Shown in pieces: positions 16,311 through 24,681 of a stretch of DNA of 39,096 nucleotides. The DNA is from UBA12068 sp038318455 (GTDB lineage: Bacteria > Patescibacteriota > Minisyncoccia > Moranbacterales > GWC2-37-73): contig JBBQCF010000006.1 of assembly GCA_038318455.1 (NCBI GenBank), positions 1 through 39,096 of the forward strand. Reading direction: 5' to 3'. A program made the position numbers and the translations under genes. The notes under the pieces were generated by a model that was given only the letters and a program-made list of their open reading frames with translations, was not told the DNA's origin and made no database searches. How positions within the stretch are numbered: the first letter of the stretch is position 1; every line of letters starts with the position of its first letter.

Positions 16311-17216
16311 TTAATTTGTGTGTGAAAATTTTTCAATCAAAGAATCCAGGTCTTCTTGTGAATAATATTCAATCACGATCTTGCCACCATCGCCAGATTT
16401 GTTCACGCGAACTTTTGTGCCAAGTCTGCCAACCAATTCTTCTTCCAATCTTTTTATTTCTGGATCAATATTTTTACTTCTATTGTATGATTTCACTGAA
16501 ACTTCCTTGGCTTTTTCCTCAACCTGCCGAACAGTCAAATTGCTTTTTAAAATCAATTCATATAATGCGCGTTGTTTTTCGGGATTATCGAGTGATAAAA
16601 TAGCTTTAGCATGTCCTTCTGTAATTTTTCCCTCAATCAATCCTTTTTGAATTTCAATTGGCAAGCTCAAAAGACGAATCTTGTTAGCCACTAAACTCCT
16701 CGATTTCCCCATTTTTACTGCAACTTCCTCCTGACTCATTTGAAATTCTTCTGCAAGTTTGTGATAAGCTTTTCCCTCTTCAATCGCATTCAAGTCATGA
16801 CGCTGAATATTTTCAATAATTGCTAGTTCCAATTTCTCTAACTCACTAGCGTCACGTATAATTACTGGAACTTTTTTAAGGCCCAATCTTTTGGACGCCT
16901 GAAAACGTCGTTCTCCAGCAATAAGCTCGTATTGATTTCCATTTTTAGTGACAATCAAAGGCTGAATAATGCCATGCATCTTTATTGATTGAGCCAGATT
17001 GTCCAATTTTTCATCATCAAATTGATGTCTTGGTTGATGTGGATTTGGGACAATTTGAGCAATATCAATTTCGATCACATATTTATCTCCGCGAATAGAA
17101 TCATCACTAACAGTGCGACGAGAAAAATCATCCACTGCTTGCTTTGATTCTGTTTCTGGTTGCTTGTTTGGAATAAGTGACGAAAGTCCTCTTCCAAGTC
17201 CGAATTGTTGGCTCAT
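16311..17216 (-). CDS. parB: Chromosome partitioning protein ParB
   Basis: CTP-dependent DNA clamp that binds parS sites near the origin. N-terminal GRGLSSLIP is the ParA-stimulating peptide. Conserved boxes follow: IVPNPHQPRHQFD, ELIAGERRFQASKRLG (box II), IIENIQRHDLNAIEE, then the helix-turn-helix MSQEEVAVKMGKSRSLVANK. The C-terminal dimer domain ends KIVIEYYSQEDLDSLIEKF. 301 aa. No canonical parS palindrome was seen in the window. Confidence 0.95.
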   Translation of the reverse strand: MSQQFGLGRGLSSLIPNKQPETESKQAVDDFSRRTVSDDSIRGDKYVIEIDIAQIVPNPHQPRHQFDDEKLDNLAQSIKMHGIIQPLIVTKNGNQYELIAGERRFQASKRLGLKKVPVIIRDASELEKLELAIIENIQRHDLNAIEEGKAYHKLAEEFQMSQEEVAVKMGKSRSLVANKIRLLSLPIEIQKGLIEGKITEGHAKAILSLDNPEKQRALYELILKSNLTVRQVEEKAKEVSVKSYNRSKNIDPEIKRLEEELVGRLGTKVRVNKSGDGGKIVIEYYSQEDLDSLIEKFSHTN

Positions 17217-17230
17217 AAGGTAATAGTTGC

Positions 17231-17319
17231 AAGCTCATAAAGTGAAAAGTTTATAAAAAAATTCAATTTTCTAGAAACTTGACGAACTTGATAAACTTTA
17301 AAACTTGATAAACTTTTTA
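17231..17319 (-). repeat. Word-type inverted repeat, AAGTTTATA family, parA-parB gap
   Basis: Left arm words AAGCTCATA, AAGTGAAA, AGTTTATAA. Right arm words AACTTGACG, AACTTGATA, AACTTTAAA, ACTTGATA, AACTTTTTA. The arms are imperfectly complementary. The repeat fills nearly the whole 108-base gap. Confidence 0.65.
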
Positions 17320-17324
17320 TTATG

Positions 17325-18110
17325 CTATATTTTTTGCCTTCTTTCCTCGTCATCTCGCTCAATCATTTCTTTTACAAGATTTTTATATGATCTTGCTCCC
17401 TTAGAAAGACTATCGAAATTCAAAATTGATTTACCATAACTTGGTGCTTCTGCCAATCTAACACTGCGTGGAATTACACTTTCAAAAACATGCCCTGGAA
17501 AATGAGTGCGCATTTCTTTAACCACCTGACGAGCCAAGCGATTCCTGCGATCATACATCGTAAGAACTGCCCCCATAATTTTTAAATTTGGTTGCAAATG
17601 TTTTTGCACCAACTCAATTGTCGACAACAGTTGACTAAGACCTTCCAGCGCATAATATTCAGTCTGAACAGGAATAAGCACCGCATCACTTGCCACCAAA
17701 CCATTAATAGTAAGCAGGCCTAGACTCGGTGGACTGTCGATAATGATATAATCATAATCTGTGCGAATTTGCCTCAAAACGTCATACAATTTAAATTCGC
17801 GATTGTCAAAATGTACCATCTCTACTCCTGCGCCAGCCAAGTCTTGAGAAGATGGAAGCAGGTCATGCCCTGAACCCTCTGCTCTGATGATAACGTCACG
17901 GGGATGCTCTCCGCCCACCAAGGTGCTATACAATCCCTTTTCCAAGTTACGAATATCCACGCCAAGCCCGGAAGAAGCATTGCCCTGTGGATCAAGATCC
18001 ACCAAGAGCACCGACTTGCCCATAGAAGACATGTAAGTTGCAATGTTGATAGCCGTGGTTGTTTTTCCAACCCCTCCTTTTTGATTTATCAGTGAAATAA
18101 TTTTAGCCAT
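17325..18110 (-). CDS. parA: Chromosome partitioning ATPase ParA (Soj)
   Basis: Deviant Walker A ATPase that drives chromosome segregation with ParB. Evidence: start ISLINQKGGVGKTTTAINIA, Walker A' LLVDLDPQGNASSGLG, Walker B-like DYIIIDSPPSLGLLTING, and the RRNRLARQVVKEM and RSVRLAEAPSYGKSI segments typical of Soj. Length 261 aa is normal. First gene of the parA-parB pair, separated by a word-type repeat. Confidence 0.96.
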   Translation of the reverse strand: MAKIISLINQKGGVGKTTTAINIATYMSSMGKSVLLVDLDPQGNASSGLGVDIRNLEKGLYSTLVGGEHPRDVIIRAEGSGHDLLPSSQDLAGAGVEMVHFDNREFKLYDVLRQIRTDYDYIIIDSPPSLGLLTINGLVASDAVLIPVQTEYYALEGLSQLLSTIELVQKHLQPNLKIMGAVLTMYDRRNRLARQVVKEMRTHFPGHVFESVIPRSVRLAEAPSYGKSILNFDSLSKGARSYKNLVKEMIERDDEERRQKI

Positions 18111-18121
18111 AAACTATAGAA

Positions 18122-18252
18122 TTACCAAATTACAAAAAACAAACACCAAACAATTTTCAATATCCAAAAAATGAAATTTCAGAAAGTTTGAATTATTGAT
18201 TATTGAGTTTTGATATTTATTTGTATTTTGTGTCTTGATTTTTGATTATTGC
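18122..18252 (-). repeat. Word-type inverted repeat, CCAAATTAC family, upstream of parA
   Basis: Left arm of CAAA/CCAA words starting ACCAAATTACAAAAAACAAA; right arm of TTTG/TTGAT words (ATTATTGATTATTGAG). The first 45 or so bases nearly match the copy at 22403-22450, so this is a dispersed element and not chance AT-rich sequence. Confidence 0.7.
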
Positions 18253-18273
18253 CCTTGTGAATATTGTAGCACA

Positions 18274-18302
18274 TTGACAAAGACCTTTCAAATAGATAAA
18301 CT
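18274..18302 (+). promoter_or_regulatory. tRNA-Leu promoter
   Basis: Perfect TTGACA (18274-18279), 17 bases, TAAACT (18297-18302), about 18 bases before the mature tRNA. Confidence 0.6.
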
Positions 18303-18320
18303 GAATGAAGTTGAATAAAT

Positions 18321-18402
18321 GCCCAAGTGGTGGAATTGGTATACACGCACGACTCAAAATCGTGTGGCGCAAGCCATAAGAGTTCGAGTCTCTTCTTGGG
18401 CA
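18321..18402 (+). tRNA. tRNA-Leu (anticodon CAA)
   Basis: Acceptor GCCCAAG pairs with CTTGGGC; the D-arm contains the AATTGGTA loop; anticodon stem CACGA/TCGTG holds loop CTCAAAA, giving anticodon CAA for UUG codons. A long variable arm (TGGC, GCAA, GCCA) marks class II, and the T-arm is AAGAG, TTCGAGT, CTCTT. The discriminator is A, as expected for Leu. The 3' CCA is not encoded. Confidence 0.95.
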
Positions 18403-18406
18403 CATG

Positions 18407-18437
18407 AAAATCATCATCTTGCAAGGTGATGATTTTT
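18407..18437 (+). terminator. Terminator after tRNA-Leu
   Basis: A 10-bp perfect stem (18407-18416 with 18427-18436) that can extend through a wobble pair, ending in a T tract. Confidence 0.75.
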
Positions 18438-18440
18438 GCT

Positions 18441-18469
18441 TTGCCATAAGGATAAACGATGAATAAACT
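18441..18469 (+). promoter_or_regulatory. Candidate promoter of 53-aa gene
   Basis: TTGCCA (18441-18446), 17 bases, TAAACT (18464-18469). The -10 is the same hexamer as in the tRNA promoter just upstream. Confidence 0.4.
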
Positions 18470-18503
18470 ACCATATATGTTATTTTACAAAAGGAGACTT
18501 ACT

Positions 18504-18665
18504 ATGGCCAAATTTATTCATGAAGTTAGTAAGAACGTGTCTCTAGAAGCGCTTGAAAGAGCAATGAACACACTGAATCCAAAAACCACGCAGTATTATC
18601 AAGATCTTGCAATAATGCCCAATATTAACACTTTGTCAAAATTTGCATTTCTTAAATACAAATAA
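18504..18665 (+). CDS. Unknown 53-aa soluble protein
   Basis: Starts MAKFIHEVSKNVSLEALER and ends NTLSKFAFLKYK; probably mostly helical with no membrane segment. The start is set by AAAGGAG placed 7 bases before ATG; an upstream in-frame ATG at 18459 precedes the likely transcription start and is rejected. The gene has its own candidate promoter and a very strong terminator, which support it as real and well expressed. I do not recognise the family. Confidence 0.65.
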   Translation: MAKFIHEVSKNVSLEALERAMNTLNPKTTQYYQDLAIMPNINTLSKFAFLKYK

Positions 18666-18682
18666 AAAAAACATCCAACAAC

Positions 18683-18718
18683 AGAAAGCTCGCGCAATTG
18701 CGCGAGCTTTCTTTTTTT
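18683..18718 (+). terminator. Strong terminator after 53-aa gene
   Basis: A perfect 30-base palindrome (18683-18712) with a GC-rich stem, followed by seven Ts. Confidence 0.9.
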
Positions 18719-18735
18719 GCATGTACTAATACTTT

Positions 18736-19728
18736 CTATCTTTTTATTTTCACAATTCTATTTCCATTTCTCGATGCTTGTCTCACGATATGCACAACTG
18801 ATTTTTTTGTAGCTTTCATTTCACTGTGATGATGTATAGCTTTTTTTCGACTAACAGCAATACGTGAAAACAATCTTTTGAAAATAAAGATTAAAATCCC
18901 CAAAAGAACTACTAGCAAAATAAGCTTTATAATTAAAACTACCATAAAATTATTTCGCATATTTTGACCTTCAAAACTAGAGACAAACATGTTTTTAGAA
19001 TTCATGGCACTTTGTCCCTCATTTTTTCCATAATCCATAAAAACTACTCTAATATAAGCTTTATCCTGCTTGAAACTAGGAATATTTATAGGCATTGGAG
19101 CAGGATAAATCGCTGGAACTACTTGATCAATAGAAGAATTTGCAGTTATCTCTCGAGAATTTGTCACCATCGATGAATCAGTTTTCTGCCCATCAACACC
19201 CGAAGACATCGGCCTCATAATTATTGGATATTCATTTGTGTTTGAAAGTTGCTGCGTAGATTCCTGAACAACACTAGTTCCAACTTTCTTCAGTTGAGAA
19301 AAAGTTTCATCAAATTTGTCAGCAGGAACTTGCACGGTAATTGAACCGTTTTGATTATTATCAGATAGATATGATATAGCAGTCGCATATATACGGCCAC
19401 CCTCATTTTTAGAAATCTTATCAATATTTTGCTTGGCCAAATCAAAACCATTCACAATAATCGCAATTTCACCTTTTTGTGAAGCATCAAATGGAACCAC
19501 AAATTGATCGTAATTATCGATATTTCCTGCGCGCAATCCTTTTCTGCCCTCTATTATTCTATCTTGCCTGCTTAAATTTTGAACATTATTTTTTTCTAAT
19601 TTGCGATGAGCCACTAAAGCCAATGCGCCAGCAAAAGCGATAATTGCAATCAAGAAAATGCTGACTATTATTTTTTTCTTTTTACCTCCTGCACAAAAAC
19701 GATGCATGCATATTTTTTTTATCTCCAT
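18736..19728 (-). CDS. DUF4349-like membrane protein
   Basis: 330 aa. N-terminal membrane helix (IIVSIFLIAIIAFAGALALV), a periplasmic/extracellular domain with the DUF4349 pattern (EIAIIVNGFDLAKQNIDKI, GGRIYATAISYL, GSITVQVPADKFDETFSQLKKVG), a low-complexity Ser/Asn region, then a second helix (VVLIIKLILLVVLLGILIFI) and a basic His/Lys-rich tail. DUF4349 proteins have no settled function. Here the domain looks truncated after the VPADKF region, lacking the usual coiled coil. An internal AGGAGG in the first codons is not followed by a start codon. Confidence 0.6.
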   Translation of the reverse strand: MEIKKICMHRFCAGGKKKKIIVSIFLIAIIAFAGALALVAHRKLEKNNVQNLSRQDRIIEGRKGLRAGNIDNYDQFVVPFDASQKGEIAIIVNGFDLAKQNIDKISKNEGGRIYATAISYLSDNNQNGSITVQVPADKFDETFSQLKKVGTSVVQESTQQLSNTNEYPIIMRPMSSGVDGQKTDSSMVTNSREITANSSIDQVVPAIYPAPMPINIPSFKQDKAYIRVVFMDYGKNEGQSAMNSKNMFVSSFEGQNMRNNFMVVLIIKLILLVVLLGILIFIFKRLFSRIAVSRKKAIHHHSEMKATKKSVVHIVRQASRNGNRIVKIKR

Positions 19729-19810
19729 TTTTGTTTTATTTTTATTCTTGCTAAATTTGCATTTACAAATATATAGCTAGAATTTTTTAAAGAATTTATT
19801 ATTTAATAAA

Positions 19811-19819
19811 ATTATACCA
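19811..19819 (-). promoter_or_regulatory. Extended -10 promoter for the DUF4349-like gene
   Basis: Minus strand TGGTATAAT (-10 hexamer 19811-19816) without a clear -35. Predicted leader is about 75 bases. Confidence 0.4.
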
Positions 19820-19835
19820 TATTTTTCTAAAAAAT

Positions 19836-19870
19836 AAAAAAGAGCAAAGCAATAAAGCTACGCTCTTTTG
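19836..19870 (-). terminator. Terminator after the antiporter gene
   Basis: AAAAGAGC (19838-19845) pairs with GCTCTTTT (19862-19869); on the minus strand a long T-rich tract follows. Confidence 0.7.
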
Positions 19871-19896
19871 AACATCCATAATTTTACAGTGAAATA

Positions 19897-21663
19897 TTAT
19901 TCCATAAAATAAAGCGGGATACTTAACTGCTTAATGCCATTAAGCCTATAGTCTAACATTTTCTTACCTACGAATATAACGCTTACTCTATTATCAGTTT
20001 TTGCAATTTCCTCAATATTCTGATCCAATATTCCTCTTCTACTAACAAACTTAAAACGCATCTTAAACAATTTTCCTTCTTTTTTCTTCACTTTAATTAT
20101 ATCTTTAAACACTTTTTCTGCCTTATTTGCTATTTGAATTTCAAGTTCTTCGGTAAATTTATTTTCCAAGCAAAGCATCACCACAACCTTTTCAATATTA
20201 TGGCGCTTAGCCCACTCCACCACAAATGGAAGTCTCTGAATAAATGATTCCCCTCTGGTGACCAATATCACAGAGGACAAATCGCTTAATTCTACACCTT
20301 TTTTATCCTTCATTATTTCTGCCACGCCAAGTTTCTTAGCAACTATTGGTGTTAATAATGGCTCAACGATGAGAGTAAGCAAAATAGTCCACATTCCTAT
20401 TTCCACCAATCCATTAACGTCTTTCAATCCCAAGGATACAATTGTAAGCATCAAAACAGCTGGTATAGCGCCTGTTTCTCTCACGAAAGATATAAACAGC
20501 AAATCTCGAAATGACAACCTTTCTTTTCCAAAATACATAGAAAATCCCAATGAAATAAAAACAGCGACAGGCCTAACAACAAACATGAATACTATTGCAG
20601 CAATTATGCCAATCGGGGCATAATGAATTAATTTAGGTAAATCGACAAGGGCGCCTAAAAGAATAAAAATGATTGGCTTCAAAAATCCATCTACCAAATT
20701 ATTGAAAAATGATTCAGTTTCAGTGAGATGTTCCGTGATGTGAAAAATTAATCCTGCCACAAATGCTGCTAAATAACCAGAGCCTCCAGCAAAAAGAGCA
20801 CCTGTAAAAATAATTATTGGCACTGCAATAAAGAAAGCGGCATCCGCTTCAGATTCCTCCCCTTGAAAATGCTTGAACCTTAAAAGCATTTCTAAGAAAA
20901 AATATCCAGCCACTCCAAGCAATGCTCCAAAAAATAATTGTTTTGCCAGGATAATGCCACTATTGTAACTAAAAACTGCTGCATACCACTCATTAATATT
21001 TTCCAATCCAGCACCTGAAACAGCAATAGCTAGAAAAACAATTGTCAGCAATGTTCCATTAACATCAGTAACTGCGCTTTCTGAAATAATAATATCTTTA
21101 ATCAATCTGTTGTGAAAACGTAATTTTTTCAACACTGGAATTATGGCAGCTGGATCAGTTGAGGCAAGAACAGCACCAAGCAAAACCGCCACCATCATAG
21201 AAATTTTAACTCCAAGCAATAAAGCTAATCCCCAAACAAGCCAGGAAAAAAGAAATGCGGTCACAAACAATCCAACAAATGAAATTGACAAAATTTTCCA
21301 AATAACTTTTCTGAAATTTGTAAAAGGTATTTCCAGTCCACCTGAAAACAAGATGAGCGTAGCTCCCAATCCAACAACTATTCCCAGAATTTCACTACTA
21401 TTTGCAATTGGCGCTAATAATGGCTTCGCAGCTAATCCCAAAAAAATAGCAACCACAAAAGCAGGCAATTTAACCAAAGTTGAAACATGAAAAACCAAAA
21501 AACTCAAAATAAACAACGCCGCAATAATAAAAAAATTAGTCATTGTCACTGCCTCGTCTCCATGTCCCATTGACGCATAAAAGTTCTTACCAAAAAGTGA
21601 AATTAGGGTTACAGCTAAAATTACTGATACTGCCACGGAATAACGCAAAAACATTTTTTTCAT
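19897..21663 (-). CDS. CPA-type cation/proton antiporter with cytoplasmic C-terminal domain
   Basis: 588 aa. About 12 membrane helices (residues 1-420) include the ion-site motifs of monovalent cation:proton antiporters: GAVLASTDPAAIIPVLK and IISESAVTDVNGTLL, with acidic residues positioned as in CPA1/NhaP-type proteins. The last ~150 residues form a soluble alpha/beta domain (SSVILVTRGE, VVVMLCLENKF, VSVIFVGKKMLDYRL) resembling a universal-stress-type fold. Exchange of Na+ or K+ for H+ is expected; direction and ion cannot be assigned. It lies just downstream of the ATP synthase genes, separated by a terminator, so a functional link through the proton gradient is only suggestive. Confidence 0.85.
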   Translation of the reverse strand: MKKMFLRYSVAVSVILAVTLISLFGKNFYASMGHGDEAVTMTNFFIIAALFILSFLVFHVSTLVKLPAFVVAIFLGLAAKPLLAPIANSSEILGIVVGLGATLILFSGGLEIPFTNFRKVIWKILSISFVGLFVTAFLFSWLVWGLALLLGVKISMMVAVLLGAVLASTDPAAIIPVLKKLRFHNRLIKDIIISESAVTDVNGTLLTIVFLAIAVSGAGLENINEWYAAVFSYNSGIILAKQLFFGALLGVAGYFFLEMLLRFKHFQGEESEADAAFFIAVPIIIFTGALFAGGSGYLAAFVAGLIFHITEHLTETESFFNNLVDGFLKPIIFILLGALVDLPKLIHYAPIGIIAAIVFMFVVRPVAVFISLGFSMYFGKERLSFRDLLFISFVRETGAIPAVLMLTIVSLGLKDVNGLVEIGMWTILLTLIVEPLLTPIVAKKLGVAEIMKDKKGVELSDLSSVILVTRGESFIQRLPFVVEWAKRHNIEKVVVMLCLENKFTEELEIQIANKAEKVFKDIIKVKKKEGKLFKMRFKFVSRRGILDQNIEEIAKTDNRVSVIFVGKKMLDYRLNGIKQLSIPLYFME

Positions 21664-21953
21664 AAGATTATAAAGATAAATTAAGAATATATTAAAAATT
21701 AAACACTTATTTTTATGATATTTTTTGTTTTAATTAAATTATAAAAACAAAAAACATATGCTTTGGAGCATATGCTTTTCTTTTGACTATTAGATCAAAA
21801 TGGACTAGAAAAGAAAAGTAGAGAGTCCATTTTTGTGCAAATATCTGCAATATTTGTAAATATTTAAAACACGAAAAGTTTAAAAGTTCATTTTCAACAC
21901 CCAAGTATTGTACGCCTATCTTATAAGCTTGGCAAATATTAAAATGCCAAAAA
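21664..21953. other. Intergenic region between atpC and the antiporter
   Basis: 290 bases without a convincing gene. It holds the operon terminator (21743-21774), a further hairpin at 21797-21806 with 21824-21833, and AT-rich sequence with AAGTTTAAAAGTTC words near 21877-21892. Confidence 0.5.
21743..21774 (-). terminator. ATP synthase operon terminator
   Basis: CATATGCT (21755-21762), loop TTGG, AGCATATG (21767-21774), with a minus-strand T tract after it. A second hairpin, 21797-21833, lies upstream of it in the same transcript. Confidence 0.7.
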
Positions 21954-22391
21954 TTAATTCAAATTGATTCCTCTCTTGGTATGATGTTTTTTGGCCACCC
22001 GAATACGAGAAGATTCCCTCTCAATAGCTGCTGCAACTTTCGCATATTCCATTTCATTCATGCTAATTTTTTCAGTCTTAAGCTGTTCAGCGCGAACTCG
22101 TGCCTGCTCGGCGCGGGCCAAGTCAATTTCTTCAGCATGTTCGGCTGTGTCAGCCAACACAACCAAATTGTTGTCATTGAATTCAATAAAACCTCCCGAG
22201 GTCGACATTGAAATATCTTTATTTTCAGCTTTAAGCAGGATTTCTCCTGGTTTTAAGGCTGCAATATATGAACGATGCCCAGGCAAAATGGTCACTTGAC
22301 CATCAAGAACTGGCAGTGTTGCGGAATCAATTTCTTGATCCAGCACAGTTTTTTCTGGAGTAACGATCTTGAATTTTATTCGTAAACTCAT
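21954..22391 (-). CDS. atpC: ATP synthase epsilon subunit
   Basis: Central-stalk subunit that couples rotation and can inhibit ATP hydrolysis. The beta-sandwich domain shows FKIVTPEKTVLDQEIDSATLP, GQVTILPGHRSYIAALKPG and STSGGFIEFNDNNLVVLADTAE. A C-terminal helical part follows (EQARVRAEQLKTEKISMNE, then AIERESSRIRVAKKH). 145 aa; last gene of the operon. Confidence 0.93.
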   Translation of the reverse strand: MSLRIKFKIVTPEKTVLDQEIDSATLPVLDGQVTILPGHRSYIAALKPGEILLKAENKDISMSTSGGFIEFNDNNLVVLADTAEHAEEIDLARAEQARVRAEQLKTEKISMNEMEYAKVAAAIERESSRIRVAKKHHTKRGINLN

Positions 22392-22400
22392 AAAATTTTA

Positions 22401-22531
22401 TAATTACCAAATTACAAGAAACAAGCACCAAACAATTTTCAATAACCAAAATTCAAAAAAACCCGTTTGAATATTTAAATTTGTAATTTGCTTGGAATTT
22501 GTATTTTGATTATTGGTTATTGTGGTAATTA
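22401..22531 (-). repeat. Word-type inverted repeat, CCAAATTAC family, atpD-atpC gap
   Basis: It opens with TAATTACCAAATTACAAG and closes with TTATTGTGGTAATTA, so the outer ends are complementary. Inside are CAAGCACCAAACAATTTTC and, on the right, TTGTATTTTGATTATTGG. It fills the whole gap and is closely similar to 18122-18170. Confidence 0.75.
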
Positions 22532-23929
22532 TTTCTTCAATATTTCATCAATACTTCCTTTCATATAAAAATCTTGTTCAGCAATATCATCAAGTTCACC
22601 ATCTAAGAGCATTTTGAATCCACGGATTGTGTCAGAAAGTTTCACATATTTTCCCGGAGCTCCAGTGAATTGTTCAGCCACGAAAAATGGTTGAGAAAGA
22701 TATTTTTGAATTTTGCGAGCACGCGTTACCAAGATTTTGTCCTCGTCTGAAAGTTCTTCCATGCCCAAAATTGCAATAATGTCTTGCAAATCCTTATATT
22801 TTTGCAGCACACGTTGCACATTTCGCGCCACGTCATAATGTTCTTGTCCCACAATATTAGGGTCGAGAATTGTTGAACTTGAATCCAACGGATCAACCGC
22901 AGGATAAATTCCAAGTTCAGAAAGCGGACGAGATAAAACCACAGTTGAATCCAAATGTCCAAAAGTTGTCGCAGGCGCTGGATCAGTGAGGTCGTCAGCC
23001 GGCACATATACTGCTTGCACAGATGTGATTGAACCATCTTTGGTTGAGGTGATTCTTTCCTGAAGCTTACCCATTTCTTCAGCCAATGTTGGTTGATATC
23101 CCACCGCTGATGGAATTCGTCCGAGGAGTGCAGACACTTCAGATCCAGCTTGAGTGAAACGGAAAATATTGTCCACAAACAAAAGTACGTCTTTCTTTTC
23201 ACGGTCGCGAAAATGCTCTGCCATAGTCAGTGCTGAAAGAGCCACGCGTTGCCTTGCCCCTGGCGGCTCATTCATTTGTCCGAACACCAAAGTTGTTTTG
23301 TCCAAAACTCCAGACTCCTTCATTTCATGATAAAGGTCATTTCCTTCGCGAGTTCGTTCTCCCACCCCAGCAAATACTGAAAATCCTCCGTGTTCTTGTG
23401 CAATGTTGCGAATAAGTTCTTGAATCACTACTGTCTTTCCCACTCCAGCTCCACCAAAAAGTCCCACCTTTCCTCCCTTAATAAATGGACAAATAAGATC
23501 GATAACTTTAATTCCAGTTTCAAAAATTTCAGCTTCCGTTGATTGCTCATTAAATTTCGGTGCGCTGCGATGAATTGGGTCATGCAATTTTACTTCCACT
23601 GGAGGCTTTCCATCGATCGGCTCTCCGAGCAAATTAAACATACGTCCCAAAGTTTCCGTTCCGACTGGCACAGAAATTGGAGCGCCTGTATCGATAACTT
23701 CCATTCCGCGACGAAGTCCATCAGTTGAACTCATGGCAACTGCACGAACTTTTCCGCCGCCAGTATGCTGATGCACCTCCAAAACCAAACGACTCTTGGT
23801 CGCCGATGAGGAGACTCCTTCGTTGCTCAAATTAATTTCAAGTGCATTATAAATCTCTGGCAATCCATTTTCGAATTCCACATCCACCACAGGCCCAATA
23901 ATTTGGATTATCTTACCAATGTTTTTCAT
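22529..23929 (-). CDS. atpD: ATP synthase beta subunit
   Basis: Catalytic F1 subunit. Walker A GGAGVGKTVVIQEL, catalytic GERTREGNDLYHEM, Walker B DVLLFVDNIFRF, and the ATP synthase alpha/beta signature PAVDPLDSSS are all present. 466 aa, normal. Upstream of it the operon is interrupted by about 1 kb containing two plus-strand genes, so it must be transcribed either through that block or from an unseen promoter. Confidence 0.98.
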   Translation of the reverse strand: MKNIGKIIQIIGPVVDVEFENGLPEIYNALEINLSNEGVSSSATKSRLVLEVHQHTGGGKVRAVAMSSTDGLRRGMEVIDTGAPISVPVGTETLGRMFNLLGEPIDGKPPVEVKLHDPIHRSAPKFNEQSTEAEIFETGIKVIDLICPFIKGGKVGLFGGAGVGKTVVIQELIRNIAQEHGGFSVFAGVGERTREGNDLYHEMKESGVLDKTTLVFGQMNEPPGARQRVALSALTMAEHFRDREKKDVLLFVDNIFRFTQAGSEVSALLGRIPSAVGYQPTLAEEMGKLQERITSTKDGSITSVQAVYVPADDLTDPAPATTFGHLDSTVVLSRPLSELGIYPAVDPLDSSSTILDPNIVGQEHYDVARNVQRVLQKYKDLQDIIAILGMEELSDEDKILVTRARKIQKYLSQPFFVAEQFTGAPGKYVKLSDTIRGFKMLLDGELDDIAEQDFYMKGSIDEILKK

Positions 23930-23978
23930 AATATTTTTTAATTACAACAATTAACCTCTATTTAATTACTTATTATTC

Positions 23979-24045
23979 ATTAACGCATTAACGGATTAAC
24001 GCATTGAATTTAAAATTCGTTAATTCGTGAATTCGCTAATATTTT
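23979..24045 (-). repeat. Octamer word inverted repeat upstream of atpD
   Basis: Left arm ATTAACGC, ATTAACGG, ATTAACGC, ATTGAATT (23979-24010). Right arm AATTCGTT, AATTCGTG, AATTCGCT, AATATTTT (24014-24045). Both arms keep an exact 8-base register and are imperfectly complementary. Confidence 0.75.
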
Positions 24046-24101
24046 AATTTGCACAATTTGGCTTCCTTTGACTATAAAACAGGAATTAGGATTCAAAATA
24101 C

Positions 24102-24130
24102 TTGACTTTTTTATGATTTAGGTGTATACT
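24102..24130 (+). promoter_or_regulatory. Promoter of the 87-aa gene
   Basis: TTGACT (24102-24107), exactly 17 bases, TATACT (24125-24130). Confidence 0.65.
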
Positions 24131-24190
24131 ATAAGGTTGATACCTATGCAACGCAACACATCTGCTGGCGAGCTACGCATGGAGGAAGTC

Positions 24191-24454
24191 ATGGAAATTA
24201 CCCAAAACATAGAAATTCCTGTATTACTAACCCTTAAGGAACTTGCAGACCTTGAGGATAAGTCGCTAAAAATAGCCGATAATTCGGATACGAGACTATT
24301 CACAATTGAAAAAATTGAAATAGTCAAAAGTAACATGTTTCAGTCATCGGCAGAAAAGCCTATTATGGCAACTGCTATGTTGGTCTTCAATGGAAGATCG
24401 ATTGCGAAAAATGAATTTCACTTACTACTCAAAAAGATGTTGAAAATAAGATAG
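24191..24454 (+). CDS. Unknown 87-aa protein within the ATP synthase locus
   Basis: Soluble protein starting MEITQNIEIPVLLTLKELADL and ending FHLLLKKMLKIR; strands and helices are mixed and no membrane segment is seen. Start chosen at ATG 24191, preceded by GGAGG at 5 bases; other in-frame ATGs (24146, 24179) lack a ribosome site, and a GTG at 24122 overlaps the -10 box. It has its own promoter and terminator and points against the flanking atp genes. Family not recognised. Confidence 0.65.
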   Translation: MEITQNIEIPVLLTLKELADLEDKSLKIADNSDTRLFTIEKIEIVKSNMFQSSAEKPIMATAMLVFNGRSIAKNEFHLLLKKMLKIR

Positions 24455-24483
24455 CTACCAACATTTTCTGTCATCTTTTCAAG

Positions 24484-24522
24484 CGTCCCATTCCAAATCA
24501 TTGGAGTGGGCGTTTTCTTTTC
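24484..24522 (+). terminator. Terminator of the 87-aa gene
   Basis: Stem 24484-24496 with 24501-24512 (one bulge, one wobble), 4-base loop ATCA, then a T-rich tract on the plus strand only. Confidence 0.7.
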
Positions 24523-24611
24523 TTATTTTTTCAAAAGTACTATCAAAATTTCAGCTATGACTTTTCCACCCAAGGCGGACAGTCTGCTAACTGAAATTCT
24601 GAATGGCATCT

Positions 24612-24640
24612 TTGACTTTAGCACTTTATTTTGTTATAGT
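24612..24640 (+). promoter_or_regulatory. Promoter of the 68-aa gene
   Basis: TTGACT (24612-24617), exactly 17 bases, TATAGT (24635-24640). Confidence 0.65.
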
Positions 24641-24681
24641 TTGAGCAACAATTTCATATCTCAACAACAAGGAGTGTTATT

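Noticed and set aside
16311..18110. Canonical parS site or oriC near parAB
   Set aside because: No TGTTTCACGTGAAACA-like sequence and no cluster of DnaA boxes was found; only a shorter unrelated palindrome is present.
22726..23202. Minus-strand frame of 158 codons inside atpD
   Set aside because: It is an out-of-frame reading of the conserved beta subunit with unusual Trp/Cys/Leu-rich composition.
24122..24190. N-terminal extension of the 87-aa gene from GTG 24122
   Set aside because: That codon overlaps the -10 box of the gene's promoter, so it cannot be in the transcript.
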